Positions 7,872-17,016 of a stretch of DNA of 64,000 bases are shown in pieces. Position 1 is the stretch's first letter; each line of letters starts with the position of its first letter. The position numbers were made by a program, and so were the translations under genes. This DNA comes from Candidatus Eremiobacterota bacterium. GTDB lineage: Bacteria; Vulcanimicrobiota; CADAWZ01; Ess09-12. The stretch covers positions 133,294 through 197,293 of the forward strand of contig JAVHLM010000004.1 of NCBI GenBank assembly GCA_031082125.1, given 5' to 3'. The notes beneath the pieces were generated by a model. It had not been told where the DNA came from. It ran no database searches and worked only from the letters and a program-made list of their open reading frames with translations.

Positions 7872-10382
7872 ATGAGGAATGTAGCTGATGGATGCCCGGC
7901 CTCAGACCGCCCGGAGATCCAGGGCCTTATAGAAAACGGGTGCTACAGCGACGCGATTGCCATAATGGAAGGAATCATGGCATCGGGGAAGCTCGAGAGC
8001 AGGGAGTTTCTCACGCTGGGGATGCTCTACGTGAAAGACCAGAGATGGGAGAAGGCCATTGCGATCCTGAACGAATATCTGCTGGAGAACCCGGGGTCAT
8101 GGCAGGCTCTGAGGCAGCTGACCATTGCACTCGAATGCGGGGGCAAGGCAGAGATGCAGAGCGCTCTCTACGAGAGAATCCTGGAAAACCCGCACCTCAA
8201 GGACCGTGAAGTAAGGCTCGATCTCCTGCTGTGGCTGAGAGACCACTATACAGGGAAAAATGACCTGGAAGCCCTCTCCCACGTCCTGGAGAGGCTTGTT
8301 GAGCTTGAGCCGCAGAAAAAGCATCTCTTCACCCTCTGCAACCTTTACCTGGCAGGCGGCAGGGCTGACGATGAGGCCCTTAAGGTCTATGAGAAAGTCT
8401 ACAATCTCCGCCAGAGGGACAGAGCCCTGGTCAGGCAGCTCGCCCATACTTACCGGGCTCTTGGGAAGGAGCGATGGAAGCACCTCGATATTTGCCTTCT
8501 TGCTTACCAGAATGACAGGGAAGATGACCTGAATACCTCTTACCTTGCTTCGGTCTTCATGCGCAAGGACGAAACCATCGATGATGCCATAGAAGAGGTG
8601 TATAAAACCTCTCTCGAGAGAAATCTGCTGCCCAGGGGTGCCCTTCTCTATCATCTGGGCCTCTTCTATGAAAGCCGGAAAAAGAGTGCCGAGGCAATCA
8701 AAGCCTACGAGGAATCCGCGCAGGAAGGATACGGCGAGGACAGCCACTACCCCTTGAGCAGGATCGCCTTTTTCTTCAAGGCAAAAAGGGATTATACCGA
8801 GGCCCGGAGATATTTCATACTTCAGCTCCGCACTCACAAGGATGACAGGACTGCTATCTCAGAGCTGAGGGAGATGCTCTTCATAAGGGAAAAAGGCCAG
8901 AAGCTCTCCCTCGAGGAGCTCACCATGGCAAAAGAGATACTACTCTATAAGCCTGCGGTGAATGAATACCTCACGGTGGGGAACACGTTCCTGAAAGACT
9001 ACAATGCTCCCCTGGAGGCGCTGGAATGCTTCAACAATGCCCTGGTCCTTGCCCCGTCAAACCGCGATGGGCTCGAAGGAAGCAGGGAGTGCCTGGAAAA
9101 GCTCGGCAGGTACGAAGAAGCCCTGGGCGTGCTTTTTAAGCTTCTTGACCAGAAGCTTAAAAAGGAAGAAGAGGTTGCCCTTTACTGGGATATTGCCGCG
9201 ATTTACCATGAACGGGTGAATAACTACGCCGCTGCTGTTGATTACTATGATAAGATTCTCGCCCTCCAGCCCGGCAATTACAAGGCCAGCAAGGAAAAGC
9301 TCGGAGCGCTCTGGGAAATGGGCGATAATGCCCGCTATTACCTGGTCTTGAGGGCGACCTGGGAGAGATTTTATTATGATCCGGACATTCTCAGCAAGAT
9401 GAGGACTTACTTCGAGAGAAGCTCGATGAGCAATGCCGCCGCTATCGTGGAAAATATCTCCACATTTCTGATGGAAGACGCAGTGACGAAGCCTTTTTGT
9501 TCCGATAAGGCCCGCGCCCTTACTTTGGAGCTGTGTATCCACCCTGACGAGAGCAAAGCCCGCGAAGAACTTGACCTCACCGCGACGAAAATAGGGAAGC
9601 CCCCCGTCACGTATGAGCTGTCAAAGGAGCACGAATTGCTGCTGGCGGCCTGCTCATTGCCGGGACCTGAAGCTGAGAATATTTATAAGTCATATCTCGA
9701 TGCAACAGTGAACCTTTTCGGGCCCCTCAATGTTATTTTCAAGGAATACACAGGCATTGATGACTTTTACATGAAGGTCTTCCAGGGTGATGATGAAAAT
9801 TACGCGGTGATAAACAGGCATGCAAGGGGTGACCTGTCTTCTGACATGGCCGGCTGCCTTTTTGCCATGGGCCTTTCCCACTGCGTCCTGAACCATTTTC
9901 ACTACTTCCAGAGAATAGAGGAGATTGACAGGATCATCAACGAGCATATTGAGAAGCTTGTGAAGTTCGTGGAGAGCAAGCTGATAAGCTTCAGTGATTT
10001 TCTGAAGGCTCCCCTTATCTTCATGATCCGCCTCCTGAAGCAGAAGAGGCTCAGGCGAACCATTCTTGAAAAAATCCTGGATAATATTGAGAGCCTGCGG
10101 CACTATCCTCTCGTTTATGACACGGTAAAGAAAGTACTCGGCCTTGTCCTCGCCGGTGAAACGAGTGCCCAGGAGTTCCTGAGAACTTCAAGGTATTCAT
10201 CTGACAGGGCGGCCTACGCCGTCTCTGGAGATGTGCTGACGGTGACAAGAGCAGCCATACTTGACGAGATGGGCATCACCCCTGATGCAGCAGATACCGG
10301 GAATGTAAAGAAAGGCGCCCTGGGCCACCGCATCCTGGAACTCTGGAAATTTGCCATTGACCTTGAGACCGGAACCCCCTGA
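7872..10382 (+). CDS. Large TPR-repeat protein, function unknown
   Basis: 836 residues, with GGAGG 7 nt before ATG. No signal peptide is visible, so it is probably cytoplasmic. The first two thirds are tetratricopeptide-like helical pairs, seen as recurring A-x-x-x-Y/L-E-x-x-L-x-x-x-P patterns (EKAIAILNEYLLENPGSWQA; EALECFNNALVLAPSNRDG; AAAVDYYDKILALQPGNYKA). The last 280 residues are a different helical region without a motif I recognise. The gene is convergent with yvcK, with 6 bp between the stops. A scaffold or adaptor role is the usual expectation for TPR proteins; nothing here identifies the partner. Confidence 0.8.
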   Translation: MRNVADGCPASDRPEIQGLIENGCYSDAIAIMEGIMASGKLESREFLTLGMLYVKDQRWEKAIAILNEYLLENPGSWQALRQLTIALECGGKAEMQSALYERILENPHLKDREVRLDLLLWLRDHYTGKNDLEALSHVLERLVELEPQKKHLFTLCNLYLAGGRADDEALKVYEKVYNLRQRDRALVRQLAHTYRALGKERWKHLDICLLAYQNDREDDLNTSYLASVFMRKDETIDDAIEEVYKTSLERNLLPRGALLYHLGLFYESRKKSAEAIKAYEESAQEGYGEDSHYPLSRIAFFFKAKRDYTEARRYFILQLRTHKDDRTAISELREMLFIREKGQKLSLEELTMAKEILLYKPAVNEYLTVGNTFLKDYNAPLEALECFNNALVLAPSNRDGLEGSRECLEKLGRYEEALGVLFKLLDQKLKKEEEVALYWDIAAIYHERVNNYAAAVDYYDKILALQPGNYKASKEKLGALWEMGDNARYYLVLRATWERFYYDPDILSKMRTYFERSSMSNAAAIVENISTFLMEDAVTKPFCSDKARALTLELCIHPDESKAREELDLTATKIGKPPVTYELSKEHELLLAACSLPGPEAENIYKSYLDATVNLFGPLNVIFKEYTGIDDFYMKVFQGDDENYAVINRHARGDLSSDMAGCLFAMGLSHCVLNHFHYFQRIEEIDRIINEHIEKLVKFVESKLISFSDFLKAPLIFMIRLLKQKRLRRTILEKILDNIESLRHYPLVYDTVKKVLGLVLAGETSAQEFLRTSRYSSDRAAYAVSGDVLTVTRAAILDEMGITPDAADTGNVKKGALGHRILELWKFAIDLETGTP

Positions 10383-10388
10383 GAGAAA

Positions 10389-11810
10389 TCACCGCTCCAG
10401 GAAGCCCATGAGCCTCTTCCAGCTTTCACCGGGCTTGTAGCGGGTAAAGGTTTTCACTTTTTTCTCCGTGATGATCCTGATGATAAGATCTGAGAGCTTC
10501 CTGGGATCGTGCCGCACAAGGTCGGCACCGGTGCCGGTGTAAGGGCATGAGCTTCCGATTTCAACGCAGATATCAGTCTGAGCCAGATCAGGCTCTTCAA
10601 TAAGAGGCGCCGCAATCACTTCAACACCAAGCTTCCTGAGTTCCTCTCCATCGGGCTTCACCGGGTATGCTCCCTCGGCTTCATATTTCGCGAGATGCCT
10701 GCGGGGCATCTCATTATTGATAATGATATAATCCACAAGATGGGGAGCGCTGTGGCGGAAGAGGGCCTTCAGGTGATCCGACGCGGAGAAATCGGTGGTC
10801 TCACCGGGCTGTGTCATCACATTACAGACATAAATCTTGAGTGCACCTGACTCTCTGATGGCTTCCACCATGTCCGATACCAGCAGGTTCGGAAGGACGC
10901 TGGTATAAAGGCTGCCCGGGCCAAGTATGATGGCCTCGGCCTCTCTGATGGCCTGGAGCACCTCGGGGAGAGGCTTATGGCCTTCAGGTTTAAGGTAGAT
11001 TCTCCTTATCTTCCCATTGTTCTTTGGAATATTGGACTCACCGGTTATCACCTCGCCCGATTCAAGCTCGGCGCAGAGCACAGAGGTCTGAAGGGTTGCG
11101 GGAAAGACCCTTCCCCTGATGGAGAGGATCTTGCTTGAGAGTTTCACCGCTTTTTCAAAGTCCCCGGCTATGTTGTTGAGGGCTGCCAGGAAGAGGTTGC
11201 CGAAGCTGTGGCCTTCCAGGCCGTTACCGTTTGAAAACCTGTATTGAAAAAGCGATGAAAGCGTTGACTCGTCACGGGCCAGGGCCACAAGGCAGTTCCT
11301 GATGTCACCGGGCGGGAGCATCCCGAGCTCGCTGCGCAGGCGCCCCGAGCTTCCACCGTCGTCAGACACGGTGACGACGGCCGTAATATTGTTGGTGTAG
11401 CATTTGACGCCCCTCAGAAGCGTTGAGAGCCCTGTGCCCCCGCCGAGAGCCACGATCCGGTAGCCGGTCTCAAGCTGCCTTTTCTCGTAGAGGATCTCTA
11501 CAAGCTTTTTCTCTTCATAGGGCATAATCACGTTATAGATTGACTTGAACCACTTCCTCATCGCCAGGATCATCAGGAATATCCCAAGGAAGACAAAGAA
11601 TATGTCCACCGCTGCCGATGATATCCTTATGCCAAGCCTGTTATAGAAGAAATCAACTATCCCGAGCTCAATGTTTATAGGGGTCCTTATATTTGCCAGC
11701 AGGATGAAGCCAAGGGAGAAGATACACAGGCCCAGCCAGAAAAGAAAAATCCACCGCTTAATCCTCATTCCAGGCGAGAGCCACTTGAGAAACCTGATGA
11801 ACGATCCCAT
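10389..11810 (-). CDS. yvcK: YvcK/CofD-like family protein with N-terminal membrane segments
   Basis: 473 residues. The core matches the YvcK (gluconeogenesis factor) branch of the CofD-like superfamily: ALGGGTGLSTLLRG (Gly-rich loop at 122-135), TVSDDGGSSGRLR, PPGDIRNCL, GHSFGNLFLAAL and GPGSLYTSVLPNLLV. YvcK proteins bind nucleotide-sugar-type ligands and affect cell-wall synthesis and carbon metabolism in Firmicutes and actinobacteria. This one has about 110 extra N-terminal residues with two hydrophobic helices (about 20-40 and 66-84), so it is probably membrane-anchored. It starts 14 bp after the rapZ stop, in the conserved rapZ-yvcK order. Confidence 0.92.
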   Translation of the reverse strand: MGSFIRFLKWLSPGMRIKRWIFLFWLGLCIFSLGFILLANIRTPINIELGIVDFFYNRLGIRISSAAVDIFFVFLGIFLMILAMRKWFKSIYNVIMPYEEKKLVEILYEKRQLETGYRIVALGGGTGLSTLLRGVKCYTNNITAVVTVSDDGGSSGRLRSELGMLPPGDIRNCLVALARDESTLSSLFQYRFSNGNGLEGHSFGNLFLAALNNIAGDFEKAVKLSSKILSIRGRVFPATLQTSVLCAELESGEVITGESNIPKNNGKIRRIYLKPEGHKPLPEVLQAIREAEAIILGPGSLYTSVLPNLLVSDMVEAIRESGALKIYVCNVMTQPGETTDFSASDHLKALFRHSAPHLVDYIIINNEMPRRHLAKYEAEGAYPVKPDGEELRKLGVEVIAAPLIEEPDLAQTDICVEIGSSCPYTGTGADLVRHDPRKLSDLIIRIITEKKVKTFTRYKPGESWKRLMGFLER

Positions 11811-11824
11811 TGCGCCCCTGCTGC

Positions 11825-12730
11825 TTAAGATATCTTCAGATCCCGGTATTCAACATGGACCCGGTAATTTCTGCCTTCAAGGAACTTGGCCAGCTCGTTT
11901 CCTATGACTATTGAGCGGTGCTTCCCCCCCGTGCAGCCCACACCGATGGTGAGGCTGGATTTTCCCTCGAGCACGTACTGGGGCATGAGGTATTCATTGA
12001 AATCAAAAAGCTTCTGGAGAAAGGCCTGGGTCTGGCCATGGCTCAGGACATAATCCCTTACGGCATCATTGTTGCCTGAGAGATTCTGCAGCTCGGCGAT
12101 ATAGTGGGGATTGGGGAGAAACCTCACGTCGTAGAGCAGGTCAATATCGAGAGGGATGCCGAACTTGAAGCCGAAGGTCACTATGCTGATGTTAAGGGGA
12201 TAGGTCTCATCAGCGGGCACCACCAGGCTGGTAAGCTCGCGCTTGAGCTGGCTGGGCGAGAGGGAGGTCGAATCTATTATCCTGTCGGCGAGGGCCTTGA
12301 TTTCCTCAAGCTGCTTCCTTTCAAAGCTGATCCCGTCAAGAAGCCGTCCCTTCAGAGCCAGGGGATGCCTTCTCCTCGTCTCGCTGAACCTCCTCACGAG
12401 CACTTCATCGGAGGCTTCCAGGAAGAGAATCTGGTATCTGAAGCCGTAATCGGGGATCTCTTTGAGGGCAGAGATGAGCTCCTTGAAAAAGCGCCTTCCC
12501 CTTATGTCGATGACCAGGGCAATCTGATTGAGGTCCGACGCGGCGCAGAGCTGCACGAACTTTGGGATCAGCGCGGGGAGAAGATTGTCAACACAGAAGA
12601 ACTCCAGGTCCTCAAAGCACTTGAGGGCAAGGCTTTTCCCCGCGCCGGAAAGGCCGGTTATAATTATGATCTCGCCGAGGGTGGTCTCCTTTTTCTCAGC
12701 TTTTTCCTGTGGTGTGTCTCTTTCTTCCAT
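11825..12730 (-). CDS. rapZ: RapZ, nucleotide-binding RNase adapter family protein
   Basis: The P-loop is TGLSGAGKS, followed by EFFCVDNLLPALIPKF. The C-terminal RNA/metabolite-binding domain contains DIDLLYDVRFLPNP and VGCTGGKHRSIVIGNELAKFL, all signatures of RapZ/YvcJ. In E. coli RapZ targets the GlmY/GlmZ small RNAs and so controls amino-sugar synthesis; elsewhere its role is less clear. The ATG at 12730 gives 301 residues, close to the usual 285-300. The frame stays open to a TTG at 12850 preceded by AGGGAAGG, which would add 40 residues. However, that Shine-Dalgarno lies between the candidate -10 box and the start of transcription, so I prefer the ATG. Confidence 0.9.
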   Translation of the reverse strand: MEERDTPQEKAEKKETTLGEIIIITGLSGAGKSLALKCFEDLEFFCVDNLLPALIPKFVQLCAASDLNQIALVIDIRGRRFFKELISALKEIPDYGFRYQILFLEASDEVLVRRFSETRRRHPLALKGRLLDGISFERKQLEEIKALADRIIDSTSLSPSQLKRELTSLVVPADETYPLNISIVTFGFKFGIPLDIDLLYDVRFLPNPHYIAELQNLSGNNDAVRDYVLSHGQTQAFLQKLFDFNEYLMPQYVLEGKSSLTIGVGCTGGKHRSIVIGNELAKFLEGRNYRVHVEYRDLKIS

Positions 12731-12864
12731 GGGAACCGCCTGCCATTTTTCCTTTATTATATTATATGCGGAGATACCATCTTCCTCTACAGATCCTAAA
12801 GTGACGGGGACAGGTTTGAAAAATGTCTGTTCCCGCCGGATTGTTATCAATTTGTAACCTTCCC

Positions 12865-12893
12865 TTAATACAAATGAAATTATTATCTGTTAA
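12865..12893 (-). promoter_or_regulatory. Candidate promoter of rapZ-yvcK
   Basis: Read on the minus strand: TTAACA (12893-12888), a 17-bp spacer and TATTAA (12870-12865). Transcription would start near 12858, giving a leader of about 130 nt to the ATG at 12730. The sequence lies in the AT-rich divergent region between rapZ and mpl. Confidence 0.45.
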
Positions 12894-12986
12894 AATGAAA
12901 TAAATACAGAGGCCCCCATGCGGCAAGGCGCTTTGTAAAAACCGGGCGGGATTGGATACTACTAGCACACAGAAACGGGAGGTTTT

Positions 12987-14399
12987 ATGAAAGAGAAGAA
13001 ACATGTCCATCTCACGGCCATATGCGGTATGGGAATGGGATCATTCGCAGGGCTCCTCAAGCTGGCAGGATATGAGGTCACAGGCTCTGATCAGAATGTA
13101 TACCCCCCCATGAGCACCCAGCTTGAGCAGATGGGCGTTACCATAAAGAACGGCTACAAGCCTGAGAACGTTGATGACGAACCCTCCATGGTGATAGTAG
13201 GGAATGCCATCAAGTCCGGGAACCCTGAGATACAGGCCGTTATGGAAAGAGGAATCCCCTACATGTCCTTTCCGCAGGCACTCAAGGAGTATTTTCTCAA
13301 AGGAAAGAAGTCCCTGGTCGTTGCGGGCACCCACGGAAAGACCACCACATCCTCGATACTTGCCTGGATTCTCCAGAGCGCCGGAAGGGACCCCGGGTTC
13401 CTCGTGGGAGGCATCCTCCATAATTTTGAGTCAAGCTACAAACTCGGCCAGGGTCCTCATTTCGTCGTGGAAGGCGACGAGTACGAGACAGCTTTCTTTG
13501 ACAAAGTGCCGAAATTCGTCCATTACCAGCCTTCATCGGCAATCATCACCAGCATAGAGTTCGATCATGGCGACATATACAGGGACATCGAGCATATTAA
13601 GGATGCTTTTACCCGCTTCACCAGGCTGATCCCCCCTGAGGGCCTCCTTATGGCCTGCGGTGATTTCCCCCATGTGAAGGACATCCTTTCACAGGCCCCC
13701 TGCAGGGTAGAGACATACGGTTACTGCAGCGACTGCGACTGGACTGCCCGCGAAGTCTATATGAACGGGGAAACCAGTGAATTCATAGCCCTTTTCAGAG
13801 GCAGGGAGATTGGGAGCTTCATTACCAGGCTCCCGGGAAGGCACAACATTCAGAATGCCCTGGGAGCCATAGCACTCCTTTACAGGGAGGGCCTCACCGT
13901 TGAAGAGATCAGGGAAGGCCTCAGGACATTCGTAGGGGTCAAGAGAAGGCAGGAAGTGAGAGCGGTCATTGACGGTGTCGTCATAATAGATGACTTTGCC
14001 CACCATCCGACAAAAGTAAGGGAGACCGTGGCGGCTATCCGCTCGCGCTATCAGGGGAGAAGGATCTGGGCCATCTTCGAACCGAGGACCAATACAAGCA
14101 GAAGAGCCTTCTTTCAGAAGGATTACGCGCTCTCCTTTGAAGGCGCCGACAAGGTTATCGTTGCCGGTGTCTTCAACCCGGGGCAGATACACCCTGAAGA
14201 CAGGTTTTCACCGGAGTCGCTTATCAACGACCTTGTTGACAAGGGAAAAGATGCCCTTTTCATCTCCCGGAGTGATGATATAGTGCAGCATGTCACCTCG
14301 GCCATCAAGCCAGGCGATGTGATACTTATCATGTCAAACGGCGGTTTTGATGCCATCCATGAGAAGTTTGTCACAAGCCTGAACAAAGTCCTCGCATAA
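12987..14399 (+). CDS. mpl: Mpl, murein peptide ligase
   Basis: 470 residues, with GGGAGG 5 nt before ATG. A Mur-ligase fold: HLTAICGMGMGSFAGLLKLAG and GSDQNVYPPMSTQLEQ (UDP-binding domain), AGTHGKTTTSSILAWIL (ATP-binding P-loop), EGDEYETAFFDKVPKF, and DDFAHHPTKVRETV in the C-terminal domain. Mpl joins recycled L-Ala-gamma-D-Glu-meso-DAP tripeptide to UDP-MurNAc, a peptidoglycan-recycling step found mainly in Gram-negative bacteria. The length and the DEYETAF and AHHPT motifs favour Mpl over MurC. It is a single-gene unit closed by a strong terminator. Confidence 0.9.
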   Translation: MKEKKHVHLTAICGMGMGSFAGLLKLAGYEVTGSDQNVYPPMSTQLEQMGVTIKNGYKPENVDDEPSMVIVGNAIKSGNPEIQAVMERGIPYMSFPQALKEYFLKGKKSLVVAGTHGKTTTSSILAWILQSAGRDPGFLVGGILHNFESSYKLGQGPHFVVEGDEYETAFFDKVPKFVHYQPSSAIITSIEFDHGDIYRDIEHIKDAFTRFTRLIPPEGLLMACGDFPHVKDILSQAPCRVETYGYCSDCDWTAREVYMNGETSEFIALFRGREIGSFITRLPGRHNIQNALGAIALLYREGLTVEEIREGLRTFVGVKRRQEVRAVIDGVVIIDDFAHHPTKVRETVAAIRSRYQGRRIWAIFEPRTNTSRRAFFQKDYALSFEGADKVIVAGVFNPGQIHPEDRFSPESLINDLVDKGKDALFISRSDDIVQHVTSAIKPGDVILIMSNGGFDAIHEKFVTSLNKVLA

Positions 14400-14410
14400 G
14401 AAACGGAGCG

Positions 14411-14442
14411 AAAAAAGTGGCACCCCTGGGTGCCACTTTTTT
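14411..14442. terminator. Intrinsic terminator after mpl
   Basis: A perfect 8-bp stem GTGGCACC/GGTGCCAC with loop CCTG, flanked by AAAAAA on the left and TTTTTT on the right. Its symmetry would let it work in both directions. Confidence 0.93.
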
Positions 14443-14502
14443 ATTTCATGGCAGTGCTTCCTCATGCACAGGGTCACTGTGAAGGTAAATGCGCTATTCT
14501 TG

Positions 14503-14508
14503 TATAAT
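14503..14508 (+). promoter_or_regulatory. -10 box of the small-protein/phosphate operon
   Basis: TATAAT preceded directly by TTG, with no clear -35 box. The expected transcript start is near 14515. The leader holds an inverted repeat GGTTCA (14517-14522) / TGAACC (14537-14542) that could be a hairpin or an operator. Confidence 0.45.
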
Positions 14509-14562
14509 AATTAAGAGGTTCATCCTGTCAATGACCTGAACCATTATGAAAGGAGAGCATCA

Positions 14563-14787
14563 ATGGCAGATCCAGTAGAAATAACAAGGGATATCACCAC
14601 GGCATGGCTTAACGCCTATGAGACCGATCTCTCAGTGAGAAGGCAGAAAGGCGTGGTCCCCGTATTCACTCCCACCAACGAGGAAGTGATGGAGTTCATT
14701 ACCGCCGCCTATGCCAAGGTCCTGGAGATGACCGAGAAATCCGGCAAAGCCCAGGAGACAAAGCCCGCGGCGAAGAAAAAGCCTTGA
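14563..14787 (+). CDS. Small hypothetical protein, 74 residues
   Basis: A strong AAAGGAGAG precedes ATG. The product is acidic and helical, with a Lys/Ala-rich tail (PAAKKKP), no signal peptide and no cysteines. It is the first gene of an operon with DUF4416, DUF47 and a PiT transporter. I do not recognise the family. The good ribosome site, the upstream -10 box and the tight spacing support a real gene. Confidence 0.7.
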   Translation: MADPVEITRDITTAWLNAYETDLSVRRQKGVVPVFTPTNEEVMEFITAAYAKVLEMTEKSGKAQETKPAAKKKP

Positions 14788-14802
14788 TCTCACCGCTGCA
14801 CC

Positions 14803-15372
14803 ATGGGTAAGGTAAGGTCAATTGAGCCTGTAAAGCTCATTGTGGGGATGATAGGAAAGAGAGAGGAGCATTTCGGCGAGGCCCTGGAAATGCTCACGCC
14901 TCAGTACGGACCAGTGGACTTCTCGAGTGACTTCATCCCTTTCACTTTTACCTCTTACTATGAGCGTGAGATGGGAACAGGCCTATTAAGAAGATTTTTC
15001 GCCTTCAGGCGCCTTGTGCTTCCTTCGGTGCTCCCCGGGGTGAAGCTCTCAGCCATCGGGATAGAGGAAAGATTCTCCCTGCCCGGTGAGGGAGGCGGCA
15101 TGAAGCGCCAGATAAACATTGATCCCGGTTATATAGGCCTCTCCAAGCTGGTCCTCGCGTCAACAAAGGACAGGTCTCACCGGATCTATATCGGGGAGGG
15201 CATTTATGCCGAGGTGACCCTCCAGTTTGAAAAGAGGACTTTTCGGCCTTGGCACTGGACTTACCCAGACTACCGGTCACCGGGATACATCGGGATATTT
15301 AATGCCATAAGGCTGACGCTGTGCGAGCAGCTCACAGAAGCTGAAGGTGATGCGAAAGAGAGGGCACAATGA
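14803..15372 (+). CDS. DUF4416 family protein
   Basis: 189 residues. The sequence PVKLIVGMIGKREE, then DFSSDFIPFTFTSYYEREMG, IGIEERFS, NIDPGYIGLSKLVLAST and TYPDYRSPGYI matches what I know of DUF4416, a conserved family of unknown function found in diverse anaerobes. No signal peptide or membrane helix is visible. The ribosome site is weak. The stop codon overlaps the next start by 4 nt (ATGA), so it is translationally coupled to the DUF47 gene. Confidence 0.8.
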   Translation: MGKVRSIEPVKLIVGMIGKREEHFGEALEMLTPQYGPVDFSSDFIPFTFTSYYEREMGTGLLRRFFAFRRLVLPSVLPGVKLSAIGIEERFSLPGEGGGMKRQINIDPGYIGLSKLVLASTKDRSHRIYIGEGIYAEVTLQFEKRTFRPWHWTYPDYRSPGYIGIFNAIRLTLCEQLTEAEGDAKERAQ

Positions 15373-16016
15373 CATTTCTCTTCAAGAGCCAGAAGCGCAT
15401 CGAGGTAATGATAGGAACCTACCTGGAGCATTTCCTGGAGTGCGCCCAGAGCTTCAGCACCGGCATGAAATGCTACCTGGAAAAGGGTACCGGCGCTGAT
15501 TTCGACTACTGGGTGAACAGGACCCACAAGGAGGAGTCCTCTCTCGATGACCTGAGGCGCACGATAGAGATGGAGCTTTACAGCAAGGCACTTCTCCCCG
15601 AATCGCGCGGCGACATCCTTGGGCTCCTGGAGACGGCCGACAGGATCCCCAACAAGCTCGAATCAGTGCTCTTCCAGATACAATGCGAGAACATAAGGCT
15701 CCCCGCCGACCTCATTGCCGACCTGGAAAACCTGCTGCAGAACTCATGCGAGTCCTGCAAGATCGTCTCTGAAGCCATCAGGGATCTCTTTCACAAGAGG
15801 GAGAGGATCCAGGAGCTCACAAGAAAGATCGACCACCTCGAGAGCTTCTGCGATCAGCTCGAGAGAAGGATCATCACCAAGATTTTCAAATCGGGCCTCG
15901 AAACAGGTGAGAAGGTGCTTCTCAAGCAGCTGATCCTTCAGATCGGCGATATCGCTGACGGCGCCGAGAGTGTCTCAGACAGGATCATCATCACGAGCGT
16001 TAAAGGGCAGATATGA
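15369..16016 (+). CDS. DUF47/PhoU-like phosphate-transport regulator
   Basis: 215 residues, almost wholly alpha-helical, with the DUF47 pattern: FLECAQSF near the start, then DDLRRTIEMELYSKALLPESRGDILGLLE, then a helix containing ADRIPNKLE. DUF47 proteins are PhoU relatives encoded next to PiT transporters and are thought to modulate them. The gene overlaps both DUF4416 and the PiT gene by 4 nt, so the three are coupled. Confidence 0.9.
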   Translation: MTFLFKSQKRIEVMIGTYLEHFLECAQSFSTGMKCYLEKGTGADFDYWVNRTHKEESSLDDLRRTIEMELYSKALLPESRGDILGLLETADRIPNKLESVLFQIQCENIRLPADLIADLENLLQNSCESCKIVSEAIRDLFHKRERIQELTRKIDHLESFCDQLERRIITKIFKSGLETGEKVLLKQLILQIGDIADGAESVSDRIIITSVKGQI

Positions 16017-16972
16017 CGGCGCTGTTACCCTTCTATCTTCTCGGGGGCATTTTTCTCGGGTGGTCAATCGGCTCCAAGGATTTCGCCAATGTATTCGGCA
16101 CAGCCGTCACCTCCCGGATGCTCCGGTTCTGGAACGCTGTTGTATATGCCTCCCTTTTCTGTATGCTCGGGGCCCTTCTCGAAGGGGAGCGCGGTATAGA
16201 GACCCTGAGCCGCCTCGCGCCGCAGAATCTGCAGACAGCCATTATATCGACCGTTGCTGCAGCCCTTACCATCACAATTCTCAATGTGATAAGGCTGCCC
16301 ATATCCACCTCGCAGGCCGTCGTCGGGAGCATCATAGGGATTGGCATCATGACAGGAAAAGCCGAGTTCCATGGCCTGGGCAAGATCGTGCTCTGCTGGC
16401 TTGGCGCTCCCGTGGGCGCTGCAATGATAGTCGTTCCTCTTTACCTCGGCCTGGGAAAGATCTACAATTCACTTCACCTCAACATTTTTCAACGCGATGC
16501 CTTACTCAGATCAAGCCTGATCATTGTAGGGTGCTATGCCTCTTATGCCATGGGCGCCAATGTCACCGCCAATATCGCCGCGGTCTTCGTGAGCTCCGGT
16601 CTTCTCACTGCCAGGGCGGCAGCGCTTATCGGCTCACTGAGCATCGCCCTGGGAATTGCCACCTTCAGCAAAGGGGTAATGATGATGGTGGGGAGGGGCC
16701 TTATCAAGCTTGATGCCTTTTCTGCACTTGTAGCAGTGCTCGCCGAAGCGCTCACTGTCCATTTTTTCGCCGTAATCGGGGTGCCCGTATCAACAGCCCA
16801 TGCGATAATCGGCTCCATTCTCGGTATCGGTTTCATTAGAGGATTCAAGGCCCTTAAAGTGAAAAATCTAGTAGGGATCCTGGTGGCCTGGGGACTTGCC
16901 CCCCTTATCGCATGTATTTTTGCCATGATTATCTTTTTTCTTTCCAACCTGCATTATGTGAAGCCATCATAA
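16013..16972 (+). CDS. pit: PiT-family inorganic phosphate permease
   Basis: 319 residues, strongly hydrophobic, with about eight or nine membrane helices. The internal repeat typical of the PHO4/PiT family is visible: GSKDFANVFGTAVTSR near residue 20 and GANVTANIAAV in the second half, plus PISTSQAVVGSIIG and PVSTAHAIIGSILG. These proteins import phosphate with H+ or Na+ (some import sulfate). Pairing with DUF47 favours phosphate. Confidence 0.9.
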   Translation: MTALLPFYLLGGIFLGWSIGSKDFANVFGTAVTSRMLRFWNAVVYASLFCMLGALLEGERGIETLSRLAPQNLQTAIISTVAAALTITILNVIRLPISTSQAVVGSIIGIGIMTGKAEFHGLGKIVLCWLGAPVGAAMIVVPLYLGLGKIYNSLHLNIFQRDALLRSSLIIVGCYASYAMGANVTANIAAVFVSSGLLTARAAALIGSLSIALGIATFSKGVMMMVGRGLIKLDAFSALVAVLAEALTVHFFAVIGVPVSTAHAIIGSILGIGFIRGFKALKVKNLVGILVAWGLAPLIACIFAMIIFFLSNLHYVKPS

Positions 16973-17016
16973 AAGGGCCGCGGCAGGGCCCGGAGAAACG
17001 GAGAAGAGAGCGACCT

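Noticed and set aside
8097-8837. 246-codon minus-strand ORF inside the TPR gene
   Set aside because: No domain; the TPR pattern on the other strand is convincing.
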